DNA of 64,000 nt. Source: Arthrobacter sp. DNA4. GTDB taxonomy: Bacteria > Actinomycetota > Actinomycetes > Actinomycetales > Micrococcaceae. The translations under genes were made by a program, and so were the position numbers. Positions 1 through 9,001 of this stretch are shown here, piece after piece. Location: the NCBI RefSeq assembly GCF_024362385.1, contig NZ_CP101466.1, positions 3,844,001 to 3,908,000 on the forward strand, written 5' to 3'. The first letter of the stretch is position 1; every line of letters starts with the position of its first letter. Below the pieces are notes generated by a model. That model was not told where the DNA came from, did not search any database, and was given only the letters and a program-made list of their open reading frames with translations.

Positions 1-1198
1 TGTAGAGGTTCCAGGGCAGGATGAGAAGGCCGATCGTGGCGGAGACCATCGCCGCCTTGCGGAAGTTGAGCCGTTTGGGGAACAGGTTGGTCAGCGCATA
101 CACGGGGGCCACGAAGTTGGCCATCAGGTTCACTGCGATCGTAAGGATCAGCAGGGCAAGGCAGGCCAGGACCAGGAACAGCGTGTTGGGGATGGTCTGG
201 ACGATATCCGACGGGCTCTTAATGATGGTGCCGTTGATCTTGAACTGGCCGCTTACCATCACCACCACAATGGCTCCAAAGAGCAGCATGTTGATGGGAA
301 TGCCCCAGAAGTTGCCGCGCACTACAGCCTTCTTCGAGACCGCGGAGCGGGTGAAGTCGCAGAAGTTCAGGACGAAGGTGCCGTAGATGGACACCCACAG
401 GGCGCCGCCGGCGAAAATAGTGAGCCACATTTCCGGCCCTTCCAGTGCCTTGTCCGAGGACCAGGCGATGCTTCCTCCTGCTTCCACGAAGATCCAGACG
501 GCCATCGCGGCCATGGTGGCAAGGATGACGGGGCCGGCGAAGGCCTCGTATTTGCGGATCATTTCCATCCCGAAGCTGACGATCACCAACTGGACCACCC
601 AGAGGGTCACGAATGCCATCCAGCCCAGCGTGGACAGGCCCAGGATGGAGTCTTTGTCCAAGTCTGCCAACGCAGGAAACATGGCTACGAGCATCACGCG
701 GAACACCACGGAAGCGAGGTACGTCTGGATGCCGAACCAGGCCACAGCCACGGCACCGCGGAGGAGGCTGGCAATCTGCGCTCCCCTGATACCAAAGCTG
801 ATGCGGCTCATGACCGGAAAGGGAACACCGGTTTTGACGCCCATGAATCCGGAAAGCGTCAGGAGTCCGAACAGCAGCGCCGCCCCGATGCCGAGCGCCA
901 TGAGGATCTGCCACCCACCCAGTCCCAAGGCGAACAGTCCAATGGCAAAAGCGTAGTTGCCCAGGCTGTGCACGTCATTCGCCCAGAGGGTGAAGATGCT
1001 GTAGCTGGTCCAGCTGCGGCCGGCGCGCTTGGTGGGGGCAAGATCGGAGTTATACAGGGAAGGGCTGATGGCCGTGCCAGAGGCGGCGCTGGCTGATTCG
1101 CAGAGGGCTTTAACGCTGCCGGAGGGATGTCCTGCAGGAGCGGACGGCACTGTCACGCCCTGCTCCGCATCAACGCCCGCCGTGGGAGGGGTTTGCAT
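1..1198 (-). CDS. NCS1 family nucleobase/ureide:cation symporter, 3' end cut off by the window
   Basis: This is an inner-membrane permease of the NCS1 family (Mhp1, PucI, CodB), which imports purines, allantoin or hydantoins with a cation. About 399 residues are visible. The N-terminal part has the family signature LYNSDLAPTKRAGRSWTSYS followed by NDVHSLGNYAF in TM1, and at least nine hydrophobic segments follow. The ATG at 1198 is the only good start and lies about 60 bp from an IclR-type palindrome at 1259-1273. The N-terminus before the signature is about 50 residues, polar and unconserved. The stop codon lies left of the window. Allantoin or a purine is the likely substrate from the neighbourhood (uricase, allE, xanthine dehydrogenase), but NCS1 specificity cannot be read reliably from sequence. 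Confidence 0.9.
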   Translation of the reverse strand, partial: MQTPPTAGVDAEQGVTVPSAPAGHPSGSVKALCESASAASGTAISPSLYNSDLAPTKRAGRSWTSYSIFTLWANDVHSLGNYAFAIGLFALGLGGWQILMALGIGAALLFGLLTLSGFMGVKTGVPFPVMSRISFGIRGAQIASLLRGAVAVAWFGIQTYLASVVFRVMLVAMFPALADLDKDSILGLSTLGWMAFVTLWVVQLVIVSFGMEMIRKYEAFAGPVILATMAAMAVWIFVEAGGSIAWSSDKALEGPEMWLTIFAGGALWVSIYGTFVLNFCDFTRSAVSKKAVVRGNFWGIPINMLLFGAIVVVMVSGQFKINGTIIKSPSDIVQTIPNTLFLVLACLALLILTIAVNLMANFVAPVYALTNLFPKRLNFRKAAMVSATIGLLILPWNLY

Positions 1199-1258
1199 AG
1201 GGGTCTCAATTCTTTGGAGTTTTCCGCGTGGTGAGGCCGACCTGGGTCGTTTCTGTTA

Positions 1259-1273
1259 TTCCACATTGCGGAA
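1259..1273. promoter_or_regulatory. IclR-type operator 1 (permease side)
   Basis: The site TTCCACATTGCGGAA is a 15-bp imperfect palindrome with TTCC/GGAA ends. Close variants recur at 1456, 16359, 20650, 20670, 24415 and 24533, always upstream of purine or glyoxylate genes. The shape matches known IclR-family operators (AllR, GclR, IclR). The binding protein is inferred to be the IclR regulator encoded at 23622-24377. Confidence 0.7.
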
Positions 1274-1455
1274 ACGAGATATTGAATAGTGAAATAAGAG
1301 TATGACCTGGGTCACTGCCGGTCAAGTGTTGCCGTCGTATTCAAACGGTCACAATGCGTTCCTTCAGGGGCGCGCGCGGCAATCATCGGTTTGGTGGCAC
1401 CCATCACGTTGACCGACCGGCAGCCTCCCACTAATCTCATCTAGCAATAATGTTT

Positions 1456-1470
1456 TCTCACATTACGAAA
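1456..1470. promoter_or_regulatory. IclR-type operator 2 (in front of aceE)
   Basis: TCTCACATTACGAAA shares the CACATTNCG core and the spacing of operator 1, with a weaker left arm. It ends 38 bp before the aceE GTG start, so repressor bound here would overlap or abut the aceE promoter. This is the main sequence link between aceE and the purine genes. Confidence 0.6.
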
Positions 1471-1508
1471 ACAGTGCCTAACGCATTCAAAGACGAAAAG
1501 AGGCTGCC

Positions 1509-4257
1509 GTGGCTGCAGGAGAAGATACCTCCCATATCCTCAGCGGGTTGACTAACCAGCTGCCTGATCGTGATCCGGAAGAGACTGCCGAGTGGGTTGA
1601 GTCCCTGGACGCGTTGATCAGGGAACAGGGCACCGAGCGTGCCCAATACATCATGCGGAGCCTGCTGCAGCGCGCCGGCGCGCAGAGCGTGGGGGTGCCG
1701 ATGGTGACCACCACCGATTACGTGAACACGATCCCGGTGGACCAGGAAGCTGCGTTCCCGGGCAACGAGGAGTTCGAGCGCCGGTACCGGGCGTACATGC
1801 GGTGGAACGCCGCGGTCATGGTGCACCGGGCGCAGCGGCCCGATATCGGGGTCGGCGGGCACATCTCCACCTACGCCGGGGCCGCGACCCTGTACGAGGT
1901 CGGGTTCAACCACTTCTTCCGCGGCAAGGACCACCCCGGCGGCGGGGACCAGGTCTTTTTCCAGGGCCACGCCTCCCCGGCATGTACGCCCGGGCATTCA
2001 TGGAAGGACGCCTGTCCGAGGAGGACCTGGACGGGTTCCGGCAGGAAAAGTCCCGCGAGGGCCACGCCCTGTCCTCCTACCCGCACCCGCGCCTGATGCC
2101 GCACTTCTGGGAATTCCCCACGGTGTCCATGGGCATCGGGCCGATGAACGCGATCTACCAGGCCCAGAACAACCGCTACCTGCACAACCGGGGCCTGAAG
2201 GACACCTCGGACCAGCAGGTCTGGGCGTTCCTGGGCGACGGTGAAATGGACGAGCCCGAGTCCCGGGGCCTGCTGCAGCTGGCAGCGAACGAGAACCTGG
2301 ACAACCTGAACTTCGTGATCAACTGCAACCTCCAGCGCCTGGACGGCCCGGTGCGCGGCAACGGCAAGATCATGCAGGAACTCGAAGCGTTCTTCCGCGG
2401 CGCGGGCTGGAACGTGATCAAGGTCGTCTGGGGCCGGGAGTGGGATGACCTGCTCACCCGCGACACCGACGGGTCCCTGGTGAAGATCATGAACGAAACC
2501 GTCGACGGGGACTACCAGACCTACAAGGCCGAGTCCGGCGGGTTCGTCCGCGAACACTTCTTCGGCAAGACCCCGCAGACCAAGGACCTCGTCGCGGACC
2601 TCACCGATGACCAGATCTGGAACCTCAAGCGCGGCGGCCACGACTACCGCAAGGTCTACGCCGCCTACAAGGCCGCCACCGAATTCAAGGGCAAACCCAC
2701 CGTCATCCTCGCCCACACCGTCAAGGGCTACGGCCTGGGCCCCAGGTTTGAAGGCAGGAATGCCACGCACCAAATGAAGAAACTGACGGTTGAGGATCTC
2801 AAGGACTTCAGGGATTACCTGCGCATTCCCATTTCGGATGAACAACTCGACGCCGACCCGTACCGTCCTCCCTATTACCACCCGGGTTTTGATGCGCCCG
2901 AGATTGCCTACCTCCTTGACCGGCGGAGGGCGCTGGGCGGTTCTGTTCCCGAACGCCGCGGCGAACACCAGGCAGTTGACCTTCCCGACGCTAAGTCCTA
3001 CGAGGTGGCCAAGCGCGGTTCAGGCAAACAGATGGCCGCGACCACCATGGCGTTCGTGCGCCTGCTCAAGGATTTGCTGCGCGACAAAAAGTTCGGGAAC
3101 CGGATTGTGCCCATCGTGCCGGATGAGTCACGCACCTTCGGCATGGATGCGTTCTTCCCGACCGCCAAGATCTACAGCCCGGCCGGGCAGAACTATCTGT
3201 CGGTGGACCGGGACCTGGTCCTGGCCTACAAGGAATCCCCCGCAGGGCAACTGATCCACCCCGGCATCAACGAAGCCGGCGCCGTGGCAGCATTCACCGC
3301 CGCCGGAACCTCCTACGCCACCCACGGCGTACCCCTGGTCCCGGTCTACGTGTTCTACTCCATGTTCGGCTTCCAGCGCACCGGCGACGCCTTCTGGGCC
3401 GCCGGCGACCAGATGACCCGCGGCTTCATCATCGGCGCCACCGCAGGACGGACCACCCTCACCGGCGAAGGCCTCCAGCACGCCGACGGACACTCCCCCT
3501 ACTCGCCTCCACCAACCCCGCCGTCCTCACCTACGACCCCGCCTACGGCTACGAAATCGCACACATCGTCCGCTCCGGCCTGGAACGGATGTACGGGGAA
3601 GAGTCCGGGGGACACAGGGGCGACAAGAACGTCATGTACTACCTCACCGTCTACAACGAACCGATCGTTCAGGCCGAGCCCGAGGACCTCGACGTGCAGG
3701 GTGTGCTGGGCGGCATCTACCTGCTCGCCCCGGCCAAGATCGACGGTCCCCGCACCCAGATCCTTGCCTCCGGCGTCTCCGTGCCCTGGGCCATCGAGGC
3801 CCAGCGCGTGCTGGCCGATGACTGGAACGTCTCCGCCGACGTCTGGTCCGTGACCTCCTGGAACGAACTGCGCCGCGACGGCCTCGCCGCCGAAGAGGAA
3901 GCCTTCCTCAACCCCGGCCAGCCCGCCCGCGTCCCATTCGTCACCCAGCAACTCGAAGGCGCCACCGGCCCCATCGTCGCCGTCTCCGACTACATGAAAG
4001 CCGTCCCGGACCAGATCCGGCAATTCGTCCCCAACGAATACGCCACCCTCGGCGCCGACGGCTTCGGCTTCTCCGACACCCGCGCAGCAGCCCGCCGCTT
4101 CTTCAAGAACGACACCCACTCCATCGTGGTGAAAGTCCTGCAGATGCTCGCGGCGAGGGGCGACGTGGAGGAGGGCGCGCCGTCGTACGCAATGGACCGC
4201 TACAAGCTGCTGGATGTCAATGCCGGCACCACCGGTGGGGCGGGAGGCGACGCCTGA
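1509..4257 (+). pseudogene. aceE: Pyruvate dehydrogenase E1 component, homodimeric type, with two frameshifts
   Basis: AceE decarboxylates pyruvate with thiamine diphosphate and passes the acetyl group to the E2 lipoyl domain. The protein would be about 916 residues, the normal family length, starting at a GTG with GAAAAGAGG upstream. The ThDP/Mg region [20 protein letters not shown] and the later [11 protein letters not shown] stretch are conserved. Reading frame is lost twice: at the GG pair 1979-1980 (GASP-type motif [10 protein letters not shown] needs one more G) and at the C-run 3495-3499 ([12 protein letters not shown] needs one more C). No other damage is visible, so either a recent decay or homopolymer sequencing errors are possible. 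By eye, codon use changes near 2740 and again near 3160, as if parts came from another aceE copy. It sits in a purine cluster behind an IclR-type operator, so it may be a dedicated paralog. Confidence 0.9.
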
Positions 4258-4281
4258 GCATTGCTCCCATAGGGTGCAGCT

Positions 4282-4923
4282 ATGGGTGAAAGTGACGGGA
4301 CCGGTTCAGCGGGGATGAGGACCACCGGGGTGGTGCTGGCCGCAGGTGCAGGCACACGCCTGGGTTTGGGCCCAAAGGCCTTGCTTCCGTACCGGGGGCG
4401 ACCGCTGGTGGAGGCTATTGCCGGAGCACTGCTCGCCGGCGGCTGCCGGGAGGTGGTGGTGGTCCTCGGTGCAGGCGCGGCCCAGGTTGAAGCTGCCGCC
4501 AGGCTGGACGGCTGCCGCGTGCTGACCAACCCTGAATGGGCGTCAGGAATGGGAAGTTCCTTCCTGCTCGGCACCCAGTCCGCGGACCCGACAGACCACC
4601 TTCTGATCGCGTTGGTGGACCAGCCGGGCCTGACGCCGGAATCCGTGCACCGCCTGTTGTCCTCCCACCGCCCTGGGCGGGTCACCGCGGCCGCGTACCG
4701 CCGTCGTGATTCCAACGACGGCGGTCAGGCGGCACTCCGCCGCGGGCACCCCCTGCTCATCGACACCTCCCTCCGCGAAGCTGTTTGCGCAACGGTGACG
4801 GGTGACGCCGGGGCCCGCGGCTTCCTGCGCAGCCACCCGGACCTTGTGGACGAGGTGGATTGCAGCGATCAGTCCACCGGAGAGGACGTGGATACGCCGG
4901 ACCAGCTCGGCCTTCTCCAGTAG
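4282..4923 (+). CDS. MobA/MocA-like nucleotidyltransferase (molybdenum cofactor cytidylyltransferase-like)
   Basis: The 213-residue protein has the NTP-transferase fold: VVLAAGAGTRLGLGPKALLPY is the nucleotide-binding loop (residues about 14-34), with VDQPGLTP as the metal-binding region and RRGHPLLI near the C-terminus. MocA enzymes attach CMP to molybdopterin for xanthine-dehydrogenase-family enzymes, which fits the Mo-hydroxylase operon at 9002-13985. Between AAAY and RRGHP there is an extra stretch of roughly a dozen residues (RRRDSNDGGQAAL), encoded by a hairpin-forming sequence at 4697-4725 that resembles terminators elsewhere in the window. An alternative start is the ATG at 4315. It converges with the HNH gene, 12 bp from its stop. 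Confidence 0.8.
   Translation: MGESDGTGSAGMRTTGVVLAAGAGTRLGLGPKALLPYRGRPLVEAIAGALLAGGCREVVVVLGAGAAQVEAAARLDGCRVLTNPEWASGMGSSFLLGTQSADPTDHLLIALVDQPGLTPESVHRLLSSHRPGRVTAAAYRRRDSNDGGQAALRRGHPLLIDTSLREAVCATVTGDAGARGFLRSHPDLVDEVDCSDQSTGEDVDTPDQLGLLQ
4697..4725. repeat. Intragenic inverted repeat of the CCGCCGTCGT family
   Basis: ACCGCCGTCGT (4697-4707) and ACGACGGCGGT (4715-4725) form an 11-bp perfect stem with a 7-nt loop inside the mobA-like gene. The same arm core occurs in the intergenic hairpins at 23554-23599, 46023-46054 and 61692-61723. It encodes an extra loop in the protein and looks like an insertion. Confidence 0.6.
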
Positions 4924-4935
4924 CACCGAAGCTGG

Positions 4936-6449
4936 TCAGGCGTGAGTGCGCAGGAACCGGTCAAGGGCATCCTCCCAAGGAGAGGTGCCATGCCGAACGA
5001 GGTCCATGCTGCCCGGCCACTTTCCGGCCAGCCACTTTCGGTCCGGCCAGCGTGGTGGTTCCCAGTCCTGGTGTTCGCTTTGGTAGTGGCGGCCGGTGGG
5101 TGAGGTCCAGCCGGATGGTTCGTTCTTGGTGGCGGGTGTGGGTTTCCAGGCCGTGGTGTGGCGGAGTTTGTGGTGTTTGGGGCAGGGCTGTCCCAGGTTG
5201 CTGATTCCGGTGGTGCCGCCCTTGTGCCAGGCGAGGATGTGGTCGGCGTCGTGGTCCAGGGAGTTGTTGCTGCAGCCCGGGAACGGGCACTTCCCGTCCC
5301 GCATCCGCAGCCACGCCCGCATGGCCCCGGTGACCCGGTAGCTTGTCCGGCCGATTTCCAATGGTGCCCCGTCCCTCGGGTCCACCAGCACCCGGTAGAA
5401 CGACCCCGCACCGGAGGCCACGAGTGCCCGGGCCATTGACGGGGGATGGGGCCGTACCCGTCCAGCATCGCCGCCTCGTCGGTCAGGCCCATCAGGGAGA
5501 ACACCGGGACGGTAACCAGCACCTGCGCCCGGATCGGCGCCTGCACCCGGTCCCGGGCGGCACCCGCACCGTCGGTGAAGCTGCCGCTGGTGCTGCCACT
5601 GCCGCGGGTGTCGCTCTGGTTTGGTGTGCCGTTGGTGAGGATCGCGTTGGCGAAGGTGTCCGCACGCAGCTGGGTCATGGTGCGGCCTTCATCGGGTCCC
5701 TGCAGGGCCCGGGCGGACGCGGTGAGCCGGTTCCACCCGGCCTGGGCCTGGTCCGCCGGCAGGTACGCGGACAGCCAGGCCATCCCGTCCTGGTCCGGCC
5801 GGAACTCCACCCGCCGGTCCGCGACCCCTTTGGCGTGGCGTTGTTCGATGGACCCGGCCTGGTGGCGTTCCTGCCAGGTGCGGGCCTTGGCTTTGAACCG
5901 GTGCGCCGGGAGCTGCCCCACCGGGCACCCCCGTGCCGGGTCCGGTGCGTCCGGGTCCAGGAAATGGGCTTCCAACGCCGCCGCCCCAACAGCATCCAGA
6001 CACGCTGTCTCGTCCGCCATCACCACCGCGTGCTGCCAGGAGATCACCCCGGCCTGCAAAGCCTCCAACGTCCGCGGCAACGTCGCCGTGACAGCGTGCG
6101 AGGTGGCCAGGAACGAACCCGCCGCCCGCGGACCCAGAGCCAGCACACACCCGATCTCCGCCGCGACCGCCATCTCCTGTGCCTGCACCGGAACATCCGG
6201 GCCCGCAACAGCCGCGGCGCTCTCCGCGTACTTCACAGCGGCCCTGGCCTTCACCGCAGCAATCCCGGCCTCCACCTCCCGGGACCCGGCCAGAATGTCC
6301 AGGCAACCCTCCGCCAAACCAGCAAGAGGGTCAGCCGCAGAAAACGGCACCGCACCGGCCCCATCAACCACGGCACCAACCTCTGCATTCAGCACGGCAA
6401 GGGCAGCACGAATTTCCCCAAAAGCCCTCACCACCGCTGCCTTCCCCAT
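4936..6449 (-). pseudogene. DUF222 / HNH endonuclease domain protein (13E12 type), one frameshift
   Basis: An N-terminal DUF222 region (residues about 1-330) is followed by a C-terminal HNH nuclease domain with CPFPGCSNNSLDHDADHILA and a later PKHHKLRH motif. The family is abundant in actinobacteria, and its biological role is unclear. The gene is intact over about 504 codons except for one break at the C-run 5441-5445 (minus strand). Adding one C restores GYGPIPPSMARALV. There is no transposase or terminal repeat nearby. The start ATG at 6449 begins MGKAAVVRAFGEIRAAL, typical of the family. It may be functional if the break is a sequencing error. Confidence 0.85.
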
Positions 6450-6503
6450 AAACCCATCATGACAAGGGGGTCTGACAATCAGGATCCATAAGGGGAATTC
6501 AGC

Positions 6504-7154
6504 TCAGGTAAGCATCCCATGCTCCAGCAACTGCTCCAGCCCCTGTTTGAAGCCGGACCTGCCGCCGTGGGCGGGATGCCGGATCTTCGGTACGTCAAGG
6601 CCGCTGCGTTGCAGGCTGTGCTGGGCCACATTGCCCACCGCCACGATGGTACTGATGCCGAACAGTTCCGAAAGCTCCTGCCAAAAAGGCGTGCCGAGCT
6701 TGGTCTCGGAGGGCCTGGGCGTGCGGTTGGACAAGGGCCTGCCTGGTTGATGCGTGTGCCAGGGAAAGGCACTCCACAGCAGCGGAAGGAAATCCACTTC
6801 TTCCAGGACTTGCCAGAGCACGGTAGCGGTGGGCTCCGCGGCAACCCCCGCGGCTTCGGGCGGCAGCACGTAACCCTTGCCGGGACCGAAAAGCCCGAAG
6901 CTGTTGGCGGGCCCTCCGAGGATGACCCTGTTGGTGAAGGGCACTCCGGTGATACGCATGCCCCTGAAGCCCGGCGCCTCGCCCACCAGCAGTACCTTGG
7001 GCCGGCGGTCCAGCATCTCCTGCAGGTAGATCTCCAGGTTACGGCGGCGGAGCGCATTCTCCGGAACGGCGTGGTTGAAGAAATTGTTGGCCGCAGCACC
7101 CGTGTCAACGACTGCAAGCTGCTCAACGAATGCCGCGATGGCAGGAGCACTCAT
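6504..7154 (-). CDS. Uracil-DNA glycosylase superfamily protein
   Basis: The 216-residue protein has the superfamily motif GEAPGFRGMRITGVPF (residues about 54-69, the equivalent of the GEAPG water-activating loop) and a C-terminal HPAHGG (the equivalent of the HP[SA] motif). These enzymes remove uracil or other damaged bases. The middle has FPWHTHQPGRPLSNRTP, which resembles the region between the two motifs in other family members. The ATG at 7154 overlaps the stop of the upstream HEAT-repeat gene as ATGA, which indicates translational coupling. The exact subfamily and substrate were not resolved. Confidence 0.75.
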   Translation of the reverse strand: MSAPAIAAFVEQLAVVDTGAAANNFFNHAVPENALRRRNLEIYLQEMLDRRPKVLLVGEAPGFRGMRITGVPFTNRVILGGPANSFGLFGPGKGYVLPPEAAGVAAEPTATVLWQVLEEVDFLPLLWSAFPWHTHQPGRPLSNRTPRPSETKLGTPFWQELSELFGISTIVAVGNVAQHSLQRSGLDVPKIRHPAHGGRSGFKQGLEQLLEHGMLT

Positions 7155-7892
7155 TCGCCCGGTTCTTCCAGGCGTGCGGCCAAGCGTTCGCACGCAGCCT
7201 GGTCAGCTCTCGCGAGGCGCGCCTTCTTAAGGTTCTCGCGCAGGATCCAGCGAACGTCCTTGTCTTGGCTCACGGCCCATTTCTCCAGGTACCCGAATCC
7301 CTTGTCCGGAGCGGCCGCGACGGCCACGCTCCAGCAGTATCCGAGCCCGTGGCGCAGCACGCGGAATTCCTCAGTTCGCCGCAAGCCGGGATCGGTTCCC
7401 GCAACGGCGGCGGTGATCTTGTCCAGGACGTCTACCGCCCTTCCTGCATCCTCGGGGGTGCGCAGCAGCCGGGGTTCACAGATTCCGGCAGCCACGGCGC
7501 GCTGCACCAGGGGTCCATCACCGAGCCACTCCACAGCCAGGGTCCACAATGCCGGCATGACCGCATCACCGAGCCTCTGCAGTGCCATGGCAACACCTTC
7601 GCGGACCCGCCAGCGATTGTCCGCAGCAAGGCCCCGTAATGTCTCCGCCGCCCCCGCCCTCAACAAGCAATCGGCCAAGGCCCACGGCACCGCACATGGC
7701 CCGGTATTCGTCCGGACTCTCCACACAGACCTCTATCAAACCGGGGTCCGCCACATCGGCAAAAGCCTCTGCCAGCTCAATGTTGCCGCGGGGACCGGGC
7801 AGTCCTGACTCAGCATCGAGATAGGCCAGCCATTGCCCGGCGGGGAGGGATGCCAGCACCGCCCTGTAATCAGACCGTTTGGTCACCGCCAC
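7151..7892 (-). pseudogene. HEAT-repeat / DNA-alkylation-repair-like protein, one frameshift
   Basis: This is an all-helical protein of about 246 residues with HEAT-like repeats (for example RGLAADNRWRVREGVAMALQ and KWAVSQDKDVRWILRENLKK), a fold used for DNA or protein binding. The frame breaks at the C-run 7651-7655 (G-run on the coding strand). Removing one base joins GLGRLLVEGG to AAETLRGLAADNRW. The start is GTG at 7892 with GGAGG just upstream. It overlaps the uracil-DNA glycosylase-like gene by 4 bp, so the two probably form a small DNA-repair operon. No catalytic motif is visible, and the assignment is to fold only. Confidence 0.65.
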
Positions 7893-7931
7893 ACCTCCAT
7901 GCCGCAGACTCGTGTTGCCCTTTGGGCTCTC

Positions 7932-8912
7932 CTACCAGCGCGGGTGGATGGCCTCGCGGAAGTAGTGGTCGTAGATCCAGCGGACGCCGTCGTCGAACTC
8001 TTTGCCGATGCTGACGGCAGCCGCGGCGGCGTTGGCACGGGCCTGTTCCACGTTGCGGGCGCCGGGAATCACGGTGCTGACCCCGTCCTGCGCCGCGATC
8101 CAGGCGATGGCGGCCTGGGCGGTGGTGGCGCCCTCCGGCACCAGCTGCTCGAACTCCTTCACAGCTTTCAGGCCCAGCTCGTAGTCCACGCCGGAGAAGG
8201 TTTCCCCGACGTCGAAGGCGTCGCCCTTGCGGTTGTAGTTCCGGTGGTCGTTCTCCGCGAACGTGGTGTCCTTGGAGTACTTGCCGGACAGCAGGCCCGA
8301 TGCCAATGGAACGCGGGCAATGATGCCTACGCCTGCGGCTTTGGCGGCCGGCAGGACTTCGTCCAGGGGCTTGAGCCGGAAGGCGTTCAGGATGATCTGG
8401 ACGGAAGCGGTTCCCTCGTGGCGGATCGCTTCCAGGGCTTCGTCCGTCCGTTCCACGGACACGCCGTAGTTGCGGATGGCGCCCTCGGACACCAGGGTGT
8501 CCAGCGCGTCGTAAACCTCGTTGTTGCTGTAAACGGGCGTGGGCGGGCAGTGCAGCTGAACCAGGTCCAGCGTGTCCGTTCCCAGGTTCTTCCTGGAACG
8601 GTCCACCCACTGGCGGAAGTTGGCCAGCGTGTAGTTTTCCGGCCGCTGTTCCATCCGGCGGCCCATCTTGGTGGCCACGGTGACCCCGAGGCCGGGGTTG
8701 TCCGCGAGGAACTTCCCGATGGCCTGCTCACTGCGTCCGTCACCGTAGACGTCCGCGGTGTCAAAGAAGGTGACTCCCGCTTCCACGGAAGCCGCGAGGA
8801 TCGCCTGTGCCTGCGCCGGGTCCACGTTGCCCCAGTCCGCGCCGAGCTGCCACGTGCCGAGGCCCACAATGGACACATTCCGTCCGGTCTTGCCTAAAAT
8901 CCGCTGTTCCAT
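7932..8912 (-). CDS. Aldo/keto reductase
   Basis: The 326-residue protein is a NAD(P)H-dependent oxidoreductase with the TIM-barrel aldo/keto reductase fold. The catalytic tetrad is visible as D and Y in FFDTADVYGDGRSE, K in VATKMGRR and H in LVQLHCPPTP. A C-terminal VIPGARNVEQARAN segment is the NADP-binding part. It belongs to the group resembling YhdN and general stress AKRs. The substrate is unknown. It is flanked by unrelated genes on the same strand with a gap to the HEAT gene, so it is probably monocistronic. Confidence 0.9.
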   Translation of the reverse strand: MEQRILGKTGRNVSIVGLGTWQLGADWGNVDPAQAQAILAASVEAGVTFFDTADVYGDGRSEQAIGKFLADNPGLGVTVATKMGRRMEQRPENYTLANFRQWVDRSRKNLGTDTLDLVQLHCPPTPVYSNNEVYDALDTLVSEGAIRNYGVSVERTDEALEAIRHEGTASVQIILNAFRLKPLDEVLPAAKAAGVGIIARVPLASGLLSGKYSKDTTFAENDHRNYNRKGDAFDVGETFSGVDYELGLKAVKEFEQLVPEGATTAQAAIAWIAAQDGVSTVIPGARNVEQARANAAAAAVSIGKEFDDGVRWIYDHYFREAIHPRW

Positions 8913-9001
8913 CCCCCGACTATATGCAACGATGCAACCCGGGGTCAGATCCGCCCCGCCCGGGCCCCACCCCGGGAGCCGTACGTGGCCCCCGGCGTGG
9001 T

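Larger units (their letters stand above)
1199..1508. promoter_or_regulatory. Divergent promoter region between NCS1 permease and aceE
   Basis: This 310-bp gap contains no convincing gene. It is clearly more AT-rich than its flanks. It holds two IclR-type palindromes, one 61 bp from the permease start and one 39 bp from the aceE start, so both genes can be controlled separately by the same repressor. AT-rich stretches such as TATTCAATA on the minus strand near 1280 could be the permease -10 region. Confidence 0.7.

Noticed and set aside
1979..3499. Programmed frameshifting in aceE
   Set aside because: Two separate breaks, no slippery heptamer with a downstream pseudoknot evident, and no precedent known to me for this family. 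A base-call error or mutation is simpler.
4936..6449. The HNH gene as part of a mobile element
   Set aside because: No transposase, integrase or terminal repeats are nearby. DUF222/HNH genes are common single genes in actinobacteria.
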